DNA from: CAZOJJ01 sp964580105
GTDB lineage: Bacteria > Bacteroidota > Rhodothermia > Rhodothermales > Rubricoccaceae
DNA: 64,000 bases
Assembly: GCA_964580105.1 (NCBI GenBank)
Contig: CAZOJJ010000011.1
Coordinates: 1 to 64,000 of the forward strand
Reading direction: 5' to 3'
Position 1 is the stretch's first letter, and each line of letters begins with the position of its first letter. Below are positions 36,093 to 44,794 of the stretch, piece after piece. A program made the translations under genes and the position numbers. A model generated the notes under the pieces. That model made no database searches. It was not told the origin of the DNA and saw only the letters and a list, made by a program, of their open reading frames with translations.

Positions 36093-37265
36093 GTGTCGCC
36101 CCCGGCTCTCACTCTCCTCGTCGACGCCGACCTGTACGCGCCCGAACCGCTCGGCCGGGGCTGCGTGCTCGTAGGCGGGGGGACGATCCTGCACGTCGGC
36201 CCGGAGATCCCGAGGCCGGCGGGGCTGGACGTCGAGACGGTCGACCTCGGCGGGGCGCCGCTCATCCCCGGGTTGATCGACGCGCACGTCCACGTGACGG
36301 GCGGCGGGGGCGAGGCCGGTTTCCACACGCGCGCGCCGGCACCCCCGCTCTCGCGCTACACGACGGCGGGCGTCACGACGGTCGTCGGCCTGCTGGGGAC
36401 GGACGACCTGACGCGGACGACGGGCGGCCTCCTCGCGCAGGTCCGCGCGCTCCGCGCCGAGGGGCTCACCGCCTACGCCTGGACCGGCGGCTACCACCTC
36501 CCGCCGACGACCCTCACGGGCTCCATCCGCGGCGACATCGTGCACCTCGCCGAAGTCATCGGCTTCGGGGAGCTGGCAATCTCCGACCACCGCTCCAGCC
36601 AGCCGACGTTCGAGGAGGTCGTGCGCGTGGCGAGCGAGTGCCACGTCGCGGGCCTGATGACGGGGAAGGCGGGCGTGCTTCACCTCCACCTCGGGGACGG
36701 CGAGCGCGGCCTCGGCCTCGTCCGCCGCGCGTTGGACGAGACGGAACTGCCGCCGCGCACCTTCCACCCGACGCACGTCAACCGCCGGCGGGCGCTCTTC
36801 GACGAAGCCCTCGCGCTGACCGCGCGGGGCGTCACCATCGACGTGACGGCGTTTCCGCCCGACCAGGCGGCCCCCGACGAGGTCGAGGCCGCCGAGGCCG
36901 TCGGTCACTACCTCGACCGGGGGCTGCCGGCCGAACGGCTCACGGTGTCGTCCGACGGCGGCGGCTGCCTGCCCCACTTCGACGCCCAGGGCGAATTGCT
37001 GCGGATGGACTTCGCCACCTCCGGCGCGCTGGCCGACCTGCTGGCGGCGCTCCTCGGCGCCGGGCGCGCCCTCGCGGCCGTGCTCCCACCGTTCACCACG
37101 AACCCCGCCCGCCTCCTCCGCTTCTCGCGAAAAGGCCGGATCGCCGTCGGCAGGGATGCCGACCTCGTCGCCCTCGGCGAGGACCACCGTCCGCGCGACG
37201 TGATGGCGCGCGGACGGTGGTTCGTTCGCCGCGGCCGGCCCGTCGTGCGCGGCGCTTTCGAGTAA
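36093..37265 (+). CDS. iadA: Isoaspartyl dipeptidase (beta-aspartyl peptidase)
   Basis: Hydrolyses beta-aspartyl dipeptides; here most likely beta-Asp-Arg released from cyanophycin by the adjacent CphB. 390 residues, GTG start at 36093. The binuclear-zinc amidohydrolase landmarks are visible: LIDAHVHVTGGGGEAGF, TTVVGLLGTDDLTR, SIRGDIVHLAEVIGFGELAISDHRSSQP, TGKAGVLHLHLGDG, FHPTHVNR and VSSDGGG. The usual carbamylated lysine position could not be placed with certainty. It is 22 bp upstream of cphB on the same strand. A TACCTT box lies 27 bases upstream. Confidence 0.92.
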   Translation: MSPPALTLLVDADLYAPEPLGRGCVLVGGGTILHVGPEIPRPAGLDVETVDLGGAPLIPGLIDAHVHVTGGGGEAGFHTRAPAPPLSRYTTAGVTTVVGLLGTDDLTRTTGGLLAQVRALRAEGLTAYAWTGGYHLPPTTLTGSIRGDIVHLAEVIGFGELAISDHRSSQPTFEEVVRVASECHVAGLMTGKAGVLHLHLGDGERGLGLVRRALDETELPPRTFHPTHVNRRRALFDEALALTARGVTIDVTAFPPDQAAPDEVEAAEAVGHYLDRGLPAERLTVSSDGGGCLPHFDAQGELLRMDFATSGALADLLAALLGAGRALAAVLPPFTTNPARLLRFSRKGRIAVGRDADLVALGEDHRPRDVMARGRWFVRRGRPVVRGAFE

Positions 37266-37287
37266 CTCACCCACCCGACCCCACCGC

Positions 37288-38121
37288 ATGCCCTCCCCCG
37301 GAGTCACCCCGAGCCCTCGCGGGTTCATCGTCCCCGTCGGCGGCGCCGAGAAGAAGCGCCACGACCGGATCATCCTGGAGCGCTTCGCCCGCCTCGCAGG
37401 CGGCGAGGAGGCCCGCCTCGCCGTCATCCCTACCGCCTCGGAGCTCGACGACACGGGCGACCGCTACGCGCGCATCTTTTCGCAGCTGCACGTGGAGTCG
37501 GTCGAGGTGCTGCCGATCACCACCCGCCAGGAGGCCTTCCGGGACGACTACCTCGCGGTGCTGGAGGACGCCACCGGCATCTTCGTCACGGGCGGCAACC
37601 AGCTCCGGCTCTCGACCATCCTCGGCGGGACGCCCGTCGCCCAGATGCTCCGGCGGCGCAACGCGGACGGCGCGCACGTCGGCGGCACGTCGGCCGGGGC
37701 GGCCATCATCCCGGAGCACATGATCGCGGGCGGCCCCAGCGGCGCCACGCCCCGCGCCGACGGCGTCATCCTCGCGCCCGGCCTCGGCCTCACCAACCGC
37801 CTCGTCATCGACCAGCACTTCCGCCAGCGTGACCGCCTCGGGCGGCTCCTCACGGCCGTCTCGTTCAACCCGTTCGCCATCGGCATCGGCCTCGACGAGG
37901 ACACGGCGATCTTCTACGGGCCGGACGACGTGTTCGAGGTCGTCGGCAGTGGGGCCGTGACGGTGGTGGACCCGACCCACCTCGACTATTCTTCGATGGA
38001 CTCCGCGAGGCCGGGGGAGCCGGTGAGCCTCATCGGGCTTCGGCTGCACGTGCTCGCGCACGGGGCGCGCTACGACGTGGCGAACCGCGAGGCGCGAGCG
38101 CCGGAGCGGGCGGTGGTGTAG
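37288..38121 (+). CDS. cphB: Cyanophycinase
   Basis: Serine-type exopeptidase (S51) that splits cyanophycin into beta-Asp-Arg dipeptides. 277 residues. The nucleophile motif GGTSAGAA puts the catalytic serine at residue 135; upstream GIFVTGGNQLRL and downstream GLGLTNRLVIDQHFRQRDRLGRLL, AIGIGLDEDTAIFY and VTVVDPTHLDYS match the family. No export signal, so it is the intracellular form. It sits between iadA and, past the reductase gene and repeat, cphA, so synthesis and breakdown genes are linked. Confidence 0.95.
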   Translation: MPSPGVTPSPRGFIVPVGGAEKKRHDRIILERFARLAGGEEARLAVIPTASELDDTGDRYARIFSQLHVESVEVLPITTRQEAFRDDYLAVLEDATGIFVTGGNQLRLSTILGGTPVAQMLRRRNADGAHVGGTSAGAAIIPEHMIAGGPSGATPRADGVILAPGLGLTNRLVIDQHFRQRDRLGRLLTAVSFNPFAIGIGLDEDTAIFYGPDDVFEVVGSGAVTVVDPTHLDYSSMDSARPGEPVSLIGLRLHVLAHGARYDVANREARAPERAVV

Positions 38122-38167
38122 CACCGCGCATCACGTAGGCGCCTCTCCGTGCCCCCCGGCGCCGGGT

Positions 38168-38770
38168 TCAGGCGGCCGAACGCGCATCTACCGCCGGGTC
38201 CGATGCGCGCGCCGCGCGCGGTGCGTACCGCATGGCCACGGCGCCCGAAGCGAGCACCTCGTGGCCCACGAACCGCAAGTCAACGACCTTCGATAGCCCC
38301 GCGAACACCGTCGGCCCGTGGCCTGCGAGCCGGGGATGCACGATGAACTCGTACTCGTCGATCAGCCCCAGCTCCGCCAGCGCCCTCGCGAGCCGCACGC
38401 CCCCGACGAACAGCCCGTTGCCCGGCTCCTGCTTGAGCTGCCGGACCGCCGTTTCCAGGTCGCCGCGCACGAGCTCGGCGTTCCAGTCGACCCGCTCCAG
38501 GGTGTTCGAGACGACGTGCTTCCTGGCCGCGTCGATGGTGCGGGCGAAGGGGAGCATCCAGGGCTCCATCCAGTCCGGCCTCACGCCCGTCTGCGCCGGA
38601 AGCCGCCACGCGTCCTCCATCATTTCGTAGGTCACCCGGCCGAAGAGGAGGGCGTCGGCCTCGGCGATCTGCCGGGCCGCGTGGTGGTGCAGGCTCTCGT
38701 CCGCGGGCACCGCACGGTGGTCGCAGCACCCGTCCAGGGTGACGTTGATGGAGTACCGAAGGGGGCGCAT
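38168..38770 (-). CDS. Dihydrofolate reductase family protein (RibD C-terminal type)
   Basis: 200 residues: LRYSINVTLDGCCDHR, then a helix, ADALLFGRVTYEMMEDAW, HVVSNTLERVDWN, AELVRGDLETAVRQLKQEPGNGLFVGGVRLARALAELGLIDEYEFIVHPRLAGHGPTVF. This is the pattern of the RibD-C/YwjB-like reductase family; substrate unknown. The gene interrupts the cyanophycin cluster on the opposite strand. Upstream of the chosen ATG (38770) the frame stays open through the 12-bp tandem array, giving an unlikely Ser-Cys-rich extension. Confidence 0.85.
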   Translation of the reverse strand: MRPLRYSINVTLDGCCDHRAVPADESLHHHAARQIAEADALLFGRVTYEMMEDAWRLPAQTGVRPDWMEPWMLPFARTIDAARKHVVSNTLERVDWNAELVRGDLETAVRQLKQEPGNGLFVGGVRLARALAELGLIDEYEFIVHPRLAGHGPTVFAGLSKVVDLRFVGHEVLASGAVAMRYAPRAARASDPAVDARSAA

Positions 38771-38838
38771 GGTGGGGTAGCTCCTGCCCGGGAGGTGGGT
38801 TGTTTCGAGAGGCGCATGATCGGGCTGCCGTGCTCGGG

Positions 38839-38934
38839 CTCCGCATGACGCTCCGCATGACGCTCCGCATGACGCTTCGCATGACGCTCCGCATGACGCT
38901 TCGCATGACGCTCCGCATGACGCTTCGCATGACG
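38839..38934. repeat. 12-bp tandem repeat, 8 units
   Basis: Eight units of ct(c/t)cgcatgacg; units 1, 2, 3, 5 and 7 read ctccgcatgacg and units 4, 6 and 8 read cttcgcatgacg. The partly alternating variants imply expansion as a 24-bp higher-order unit. The period is a multiple of three, so it creates artificial open frames on both strands. Confidence 0.95.
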
Positions 38935-39148
38935 GGTGGCGTCTCACCCGCCGCCCGGGCACGGCGGCAGGGCGAGGCAACGTAGGCGCGGGACGGGCGC
39001 GAGGCAAGGCCGCAGCGCTCTGCATCGGGTGCACGGCGGGTTACACGGCCGACGCCGGTTCGGGGCCATACGCATGGCTCTGAAGCCGCGGCGGACGCGT
39101 GGCGAGGGCGTTGACGCGCCGGCGGAAACGGATTCTCCATCCGGCCCC

Positions 39149-39179
39149 TTGCCTGTCCCGTCTCCCGTGCTCACCTTTG
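39149..39179 (+). promoter_or_regulatory. Bacteroidota-type promoter candidate for cphA
   Basis: TTG (39149-39151), 20 bases, then CACCTTTG (39172-39179), close to the Bacteroidota TTTG-N19-TANNTTTG consensus, 36 bases before the cphA ATG. Recognised by eye only. Confidence 0.35.
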
Positions 39180-39207
39180 TCCCCCGCTCCTCTCGCCGCT
39201 TCGCCCG

Positions 39208-42060
39208 ATGCGCATCCGCTCCACGAACGTCTACGTCGGCCCCAACCTCTACGCCCACTTCCCCGTCATCCGCCACGTCATCGACCTCGGCCCGCTGGAG
39301 GACTACCCCACCGGGAGGCTCGGCGACTTCGCCGAGCGGCTCGTCGAGGCGCTGCCGGGGCTGCACGAGCACGGCTGCTCCTACGGCGAGCCCGGCGGCT
39401 TCATCCGCCGCATGACCGAGGACGAGGGGACGTGGCTCGGCCACGTCTGGGAGCACGTCGCCATCGAGCTGCAGAACGTCGCCGGCATCGACGTGACCTT
39501 CGGCAAGACGCGCTCGGCGGACACGCCCGGCGAGTACCTCATGGTCTACGAGTACAAGCAGAAGGAGGTGGGCCTGGAGGCGGGCGAGCTGGGCCGACGG
39601 CTCATCCTTCACCTCCTCCCGGATGACCTCAAGGCCCGCCTCGACGGGCAGCCCGAAGACGGCTTCGACTGGGAGGCCGAGCGCGACGCCTTCATCCGCT
39701 TCGCGCAGCGGCGCGAGTTCGGCCCGAGCACGCAGTCGCTCGTGGACGCGGCGGCGCGGCGGGACATCCCCTGGCTCCGGCTCAACAAGTACTCGCTCGT
39801 CCAGTTCGGCCACGGCAAGTACCAGAAGCGCATCCAGGCCACGATCACGTCCGAGACGAAGCACATCGCCGTCGAGATCGCCTCCGACAAGGAGGACACG
39901 CGGAACCTGCTCGAAGACCTCGGCCTGCCGGTGCCCCGGCAGCGCCTCGTCTACGCCGAGGCGGAGGCGGTCCGCGCCGCCGAGGCCATCGGCTACCCCG
40001 TCGTCGTCAAGCCGCTCAACGCCAACCACGGGCGGGGCGTCTCGATCCGGTTGATGGACGCCGAGCAGGTGCGCGCGGCCTTCGCCCTGGCGCGCGAGCA
40101 CGGCACCGGGCGCGGCGTGCTCGTCGAGAGCTTCGTCTCCGGGTTCGACCACCGGATGCTCGTCGTGAACGGGAAGCTGGTGGCCGTGGCGAAGCGCGTC
40201 CCCGGCCACGTCGTCGGCGACGGGCGGCACACCATCGAGGAGCTGGTCGAGATCGTCAACCAGGACCCCCGGCGCGGCGTCGGCCACGAGAAGGTGCTCA
40301 CCAAGCTCACGTTCGACGCGCAGGCCGAGCGCCTGATGGCGGCGGCGGGCTACACGAAGGAGACGGTGCTGCCCGAGGGCGAGGTGTTCTACCTCCGCTC
40401 GACGGCCAACCTCTCCACCGGCGGCACCGCGCTCGACCTCACCGACGTCGTCCACCCCGACAACCGGGAGATGGCCGAGCGCGCCATCAAGGCCATCGGC
40501 CTCGACGTGGGCGGCGTGGACTTCCTGACGGACGACATCGCCCGGTCGTGGCGCGAGGTCGGCGGGGCCATCGTCGAGTGCAACGCGGCGCCGGGCTTCC
40601 GCATGCACGTCGCCCCCAGCGAGGGCACCCCGCGCGACGTGGCCGGGCCCGTCCTCGACATGCTCTTCCCGCCGGGCACGCCCACGCGCATCCCCATCGC
40701 CGCCATCACGGGCACGAACGGGAAGACCACCACGACGCGGATGCTCACGCACATCGTCAAGATGGCGGGCTACACGCCGGGCAACACCTCGTCCGACGGC
40801 GTCTACATCGACGGCCACCTCACGGTCAAGGGCGACATGACCGGGCCGACGAGCGCGCGCATGGTCCTCCGCGACCCCGACGTGGACGTGGCCATCCTGG
40901 AGACGGCGCGCGGCGGGCTCCTCCGCAGCGGCCTCGGCTTCACGAAGTGCAACGTCGCCGCCGTGCTCAACGTCACCGCCGACCACCTCGGCATCAAAGG
41001 CATCGACACGCTCGACCAGCTCGCCGAGATCAAGCGCATCCCCGTCGAGGTCGCCCAGGATGCCGCCGTCCTCAACGCCGACGACCCGCGCTGCCTCGCG
41101 ATGGCCGACCACACCGAGGCCCGGCGCATCTGCTACGTCACGATGGACCCCCGCCACGCGCTCGTCCGCGAGCATATCCGCGCGGGCGGCTGCGCCGTCG
41201 TGCTGGAGCAGGGGATGAACGGCGAGATGATCACGATCTACGACGGGGGCCGCCACATCCCGCTGCTCTGGACGCACCTCATCCCCGCCACGCTCGAAGG
41301 GAAGGCCGTCCACAACGTCCAGAACGCGATGTTCGCCGCGGCCTGCGCCTACGCCCTCGGCGAGGGGCCGATGAACCTCTCGCTCGACCACATCCGCCAC
41401 GGCCTCCGCACCTTCTCGACCTCCTACTACGAGGCGCCCGGCCGGCTCAACGTCTACGACGAGCACCCCTTCAAGGTCATCCTCGACTACGCCCACAACC
41501 CCGACGCCGTCGCGGTGATGATGGACCTCGTGGACAAGCTCGACGTGCGCGGCAAGAAGCGGCTCGTGCTGGCCGCCCCCGGCGACCGCCGCGACGAGGA
41601 CGTGGAGGCGATCGCCCGCCACGCCGCCGGCCACTTCGACCACTACGTCTGCAAGCGCGACGACAACCCGCGCGGGCGCGGCCCCGACGAGATCCCGCAG
41701 CTCCTCCGCCGCGGTCTCATCGAGGCGGGCGTCGAGGACTCCGCCATCGACGTCGTCGTGGACGAGCAGGAGGCCGTGGAACACGCCCTCCGCACCAGCG
41801 GCGACGGCGACCTCCTCGTCATCTTCGGCGACGAGATCGCGCGGTGCTGGAAGCAGATCGTGCAGTTCGACCCGTCCGGCACCCGGGCGGCGAGCGGGCC
41901 GCCGGCCGTGAGCGACTCCGTGAACGGCGAGGAGGCCGAGGTCGTCGCGGCGCCCTACCTCGCGTCGGTGCCGGCCGAGCCGATTCCGCTCGCGTCCGGC
42001 CAGCGGCTCCGCCGCGACGCACGCGGCGTGCGCGTGGTCCACGACGAGGAGGCCGACTGA
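39208..42060 (+). CDS. cphA: Cyanophycin synthetase
   Basis: Builds multi-L-arginyl-poly-L-aspartate from Asp, Arg and ATP. 950 residues, slightly longer than the usual ~875. The N domain contains H79-V-W-E82-H83, matching the cryptic hydrolytic site reported to make primers. The ATP-grasp domain (~215-480) adds Asp to the chain (YPVVVKPLNANHGRGV, VESFVSGFDHRMLVVNGK, GGVDFLTDDIARSW, VECNAAPGF). The Mur-ligase domain (P-loop GTNGKTTTT, ~501) adds Arg to the side chain (LETARGGLLRSGLGF, NVTADHLG, ILDYAHNPDAV). The last ~70 residues are an unfamiliar extension. A Mur-ligase paralogue starts 4 bp downstream. Confidence 0.96.
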   Translation: MRIRSTNVYVGPNLYAHFPVIRHVIDLGPLEDYPTGRLGDFAERLVEALPGLHEHGCSYGEPGGFIRRMTEDEGTWLGHVWEHVAIELQNVAGIDVTFGKTRSADTPGEYLMVYEYKQKEVGLEAGELGRRLILHLLPDDLKARLDGQPEDGFDWEAERDAFIRFAQRREFGPSTQSLVDAAARRDIPWLRLNKYSLVQFGHGKYQKRIQATITSETKHIAVEIASDKEDTRNLLEDLGLPVPRQRLVYAEAEAVRAAEAIGYPVVVKPLNANHGRGVSIRLMDAEQVRAAFALAREHGTGRGVLVESFVSGFDHRMLVVNGKLVAVAKRVPGHVVGDGRHTIEELVEIVNQDPRRGVGHEKVLTKLTFDAQAERLMAAAGYTKETVLPEGEVFYLRSTANLSTGGTALDLTDVVHPDNREMAERAIKAIGLDVGGVDFLTDDIARSWREVGGAIVECNAAPGFRMHVAPSEGTPRDVAGPVLDMLFPPGTPTRIPIAAITGTNGKTTTTRMLTHIVKMAGYTPGNTSSDGVYIDGHLTVKGDMTGPTSARMVLRDPDVDVAILETARGGLLRSGLGFTKCNVAAVLNVTADHLGIKGIDTLDQLAEIKRIPVEVAQDAAVLNADDPRCLAMADHTEARRICYVTMDPRHALVREHIRAGGCAVVLEQGMNGEMITIYDGGRHIPLLWTHLIPATLEGKAVHNVQNAMFAAACAYALGEGPMNLSLDHIRHGLRTFSTSYYEAPGRLNVYDEHPFKVILDYAHNPDAVAVMMDLVDKLDVRGKKRLVLAAPGDRRDEDVEAIARHAAGHFDHYVCKRDDNPRGRGPDEIPQLLRRGLIEAGVEDSAIDVVVDEQEAVEHALRTSGDGDLLVIFGDEIARCWKQIVQFDPSGTRAASGPPAVSDSVNGEEAEVVAAPYLASVPAEPIPLASGQRLRRDARGVRVVHDEEAD

Positions 42061-42064
42061 GCCC

Positions 42065-43789
42065 ATGACCTTCGACGACAGCCGACGTCTCACCGGGCCG
42101 AGCCTGCTCCTCGACCGCCCGGGCGCCGTCCTGGAGGTCCGCCTCGGCGACGACGAGGCCGCCGCCGCCGTCGAGGCGTGGCGGCGGCACCTCGCCCGGT
42201 ACGCCGAGGCCGTCGGCTGGGGCGCTCCTGCGGTCGGCGTGCGGCGGTACGCGGGCGGCGCGTCGCTCGCCTTCGAGGCGCCCATCGACGCGCTCTACGC
42301 GGCGACCGAGGTCAACGAGGCCGCCTGGGACGCGGCGGTCGCCGAGGTCGAGGGCGGGGACGGCCGCCTCTTCGAGGCCGAGGTGGAGCGCCTCCGAGCG
42401 CTGATCGCAGAGGAGCGGAACCCGGCGCTGCGGGCGCTCCAGGCCGCCGCCGCCGAGCGCGGCGTGACCCTGCTCAGCGACGACCACACCGCCTCGGTGG
42501 GGCTGGGGACCGGCTCGCTGAGCTGGCCCGTCCGCGCCATCCCGGCCCCCGAGCGGATCGACTGGGACGGCGTCCACGACGTGCCCGTGGCGCTGGTCAC
42601 CGGGACGAACGGAAAGTCCACCACGGTCCGGCTCCTGGCGGCCGTCCTCCGCGCCGAGGGCCGCGTGCCCGGCGCGACCTCCACCGACCGCATCGTCGTC
42701 GGCGCCGACATCCTCGACCGGGGCGACTACTCCGGGCCGGGCGGCGCACGGGCGGTGCTGCGCGACGGCCGCGTGGAAACGGCCGTGCTGGAGGTGGCGC
42801 GGGGCGGCGTCCTGCGCCGCGGCCTCGGCGTCCCGCGCGCCACGGCCGCCGCCGTCACGAACGTCGCCGACGACCACCTCGGCGAGTACGGCGTGGACAC
42901 CGTCGAGGAGCTGGCCGAGGCCAAGTTCGTCGTGACCAAGACGCTCGGCGAGGGCGGCGTGCTCGTCGTCAACGCCGAGGATCCGTACTGCCACCACGAG
43001 GCGCACCGCCTCACGCCGCTGCTCGACGATCAGGGCGTCCGGCTCTTCTGGACCGCGCTCGACCCGGACCACGAACGCCTCGTCGTCCACCGCCGGATGG
43101 AAGGGACGGCCTGCGCCGTCGTGGACGGCCACCTCGCCTTCAGCGCCCGGGGCGGCGATTGGCAGCCGGTCGTATCCGTGGCCGACATCCCGATCACGCT
43201 CGGCGGCGCGGCGCGCTACAACGTCCGCAACGCGCTCGCGGCGCTGGGCCTGGCACTCGCGCTGGGGGCCGAGCCGGAGGCCATCGCCGCGGGCCTCCGC
43301 GCCTTCCGCAGCGACCCCGACTCCAACCCGGGCCGCGGTAACGTCTTCGACGTCGGCGAGGCGCGCGTGCTGGTGGACTTCGCGCACAACGCGCACGGCC
43401 TGGAGGCGCTCCGCGAGGCCGTCGAAGGCCTCCCGGCCCGCCGCCGGATCGTCCTGATGAGCCACGCCGGGGACCGCACCGACGGCGAGATCGCGGCGCT
43501 CGCCCGCGAGGCCGCCCGCCTCGGCGCCGCCCACTACGTCCTCGCCGACCTGCCCGACTACCTCCGGGGCCGCGCGCCCGGGGCCGTCCCGGCCCTCCTC
43601 GCCGAGACCCTCCGCGAGGCCGGCGTCTCCGAGGACGCCATCGAGCCGGCGGCCGACCCCGTGGAGGGGACGCGGAAGGCCCTCGCGATGGCGCAGCCCG
43701 GCGACCTCCTCCTGCTTTTCGTCCTGAGCCATCGCGACGAGGCCTTCGCCCTCATCCGCGAGGCCGCCGCCCGCGCCCGCACGGCATGA
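42065..43789 (+). CDS. Mur ligase family protein, cyanophycin-synthetase-like without ATP-grasp
   Basis: 574 residues, 4 bp after cphA. Residues ~180 onwards form a Mur-ligase central and C-terminal domain: GTNGKSTTVRLL (P-loop), LEVARGGVLRRGLGVPRATAAAVTNVADDHLGEYG, KTLGEGGVLVVNAEDP, GGAARYNVRNALAALGLALALG, VLVDFAHNAHGLEAL, LMSHAGDRTDGEI. These segments track the CphA Mur domain closely. The first ~175 residues (GPSLLLDRPGAVLEVRLGDDEA..., ALYAATEVNEAAWDAAVAEVEGG) contain no ATP-grasp motif and no HxxEH, and may be a diverged CphA N domain. It probably ligates an amino acid to a carboxylate, but neither partner is known. Translationally linked to cphA. Confidence 0.85.
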   Translation: MTFDDSRRLTGPSLLLDRPGAVLEVRLGDDEAAAAVEAWRRHLARYAEAVGWGAPAVGVRRYAGGASLAFEAPIDALYAATEVNEAAWDAAVAEVEGGDGRLFEAEVERLRALIAEERNPALRALQAAAAERGVTLLSDDHTASVGLGTGSLSWPVRAIPAPERIDWDGVHDVPVALVTGTNGKSTTVRLLAAVLRAEGRVPGATSTDRIVVGADILDRGDYSGPGGARAVLRDGRVETAVLEVARGGVLRRGLGVPRATAAAVTNVADDHLGEYGVDTVEELAEAKFVVTKTLGEGGVLVVNAEDPYCHHEAHRLTPLLDDQGVRLFWTALDPDHERLVVHRRMEGTACAVVDGHLAFSARGGDWQPVVSVADIPITLGGAARYNVRNALAALGLALALGAEPEAIAAGLRAFRSDPDSNPGRGNVFDVGEARVLVDFAHNAHGLEALREAVEGLPARRRIVLMSHAGDRTDGEIAALAREAARLGAAHYVLADLPDYLRGRAPGAVPALLAETLREAGVSEDAIEPAADPVEGTRKALAMAQPGDLLLLFVLSHRDEAFALIREAAARARTA

Positions 43790-43819
43790 AACGATCCTCC
43801 CGGCATGAAACGATCCTCC
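43782..43819 (+). repeat. 19-bp tandem duplication at a gene start
   Basis: cggcatgaaacgatcctcc occurs twice in a row (43782-43800 and 43801-43819). The first copy contains ATGA overlapping the Mur-ligase stop (43786-43789); the second contains the ATG at 43805 that is in frame with the M28 peptidase. Nineteen is not a multiple of three, so the first ATG is out of frame. Confidence 0.95.
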
Positions 43820-44794
43820 CGACGCGCGCCTACCGCCGCCCCGGCATCCCGCCGGCGGCTTCCGCTCATCCTCGGACTCGTCCTGCTCCTCGCTGCGCTG
43901 GGTTATCTGCTCCTCCGCCCGGGTGCGCCCGCCTTCGACGGCGAGCGGGCGATGGCGTGGGTGCGTGCGCAGACCGAGCAGGGGCCGCGCGTGCCGGGGA
44001 CGGTCGTGCACACCGCCTTCCCGTCCTGGCTCGAAACCCAGCTCGCCCCCCTGGCCGACGCCGTCAGCCTCCAGCCCTTCACCTACCGCGACGCGCACGA
44101 CTCGACGCGCACCTGGGCCGGGACGAACGTCGTCGCCTCGTTCAACATGACGCCGGAGAGCGGGCGCCGCGTGATGCTCGCCGCACACTGGGACACCCGG
44201 CCGCAGGCCGATCAGGACCCCGACTCCACGCTGCGCGCCCGGCCCAGCCTCGGCGCCAACGACGGCGCCTCCGGCGTGGCCGTACTGCTGGAGATGGCTC
44301 GCCTCCTCGCCGACCGCGAGCCCGAGGTGGGCGTGGACCTCGTCTTCTTCGACCTCGAAGACCTCGGCGACGACCTCCCGCCCGGCACCGACGCCAGCGC
44401 TCCGCGCAACCCGTTCGCCATCGGGGCCGAGCGGTTCGTCGCGATGAACCCGCGCTACCGGCCGCAGTACGGCGTCCTCCTCGACATGGTGGGCGATGCC
44501 GAGCTGCGCATTCCGCAGGAGGCCTACTCCCGCATCAACGCGCCCGAGGTCATGGCGCGCGTCTGGGCCGCCGCCGAGCGCGTCGGGGCGACGGCCTTCG
44601 TGGACGAGCCCGGCGGGCCGGTCGTGGACGACCACGTCCCGTTCCTCCAGCGCGGCATCCCGGTCGTCAACCTCGTCCACTATCCCTTCCCGCCCACCTG
44701 GCACACGAGTGCCGACACGCCCGAGCGGATGAGCGCCGCGAGCCTCCAGCAGGTCGGCGACGTGCTGGTGGAGCTGCTCTACGGCGACGGCTGA
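43805..44794 (+). CDS. M28 family zinc peptidase, glutaminyl-cyclase type, membrane anchored
   Basis: 329 residues. An Arg-rich N-terminus and one membrane segment (RLPLILGLVLLLAALGYLLL) place the enzyme in the periplasm. The metal and active-site landmarks fit the glutaminyl-peptide cyclotransferase branch of M28: MLAAHWDTRP, LGANDGASGVAVLLEMARLL, LVFFDLEDLGDD, LLDMVGDAELRI, VDDHVPFLQRGIPVVNLVHYPFPPTWHTSADTPE. Either N-terminal pyroglutamate formation or aminopeptidase action is possible. The start at 43805 is fixed by frame (see the 19-bp duplication). Its 3' end overlaps thpR on the other strand by 16 bp. Confidence 0.88.
   Translation: MKRSSRRAPTAAPASRRRLPLILGLVLLLAALGYLLLRPGAPAFDGERAMAWVRAQTEQGPRVPGTVVHTAFPSWLETQLAPLADAVSLQPFTYRDAHDSTRTWAGTNVVASFNMTPESGRRVMLAAHWDTRPQADQDPDSTLRARPSLGANDGASGVAVLLEMARLLADREPEVGVDLVFFDLEDLGDDLPPGTDASAPRNPFAIGAERFVAMNPRYRPQYGVLLDMVGDAELRIPQEAYSRINAPEVMARVWAAAERVGATAFVDEPGGPVVDDHVPFLQRGIPVVNLVHYPFPPTWHTSADTPERMSAASLQQVGDVLVELLYGDG

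Larger units (their letters stand above)
38771..39207. other. 437-base intergenic region upstream of cphA
   Basis: No gene is supported here. It contains the 12-bp array (38839-38934) and, close to cphA, a promoter-like element (39149-39179). The divergent RibD-type reductase promoter must also lie here. Parts are open in several frames only because of high GC and the 12-bp period. Confidence 0.6.

Noticed and set aside
38839..38934. CRISPR-like array
   Set aside because: The 12-bp units are contiguous with no spacers, and no cas gene is present.
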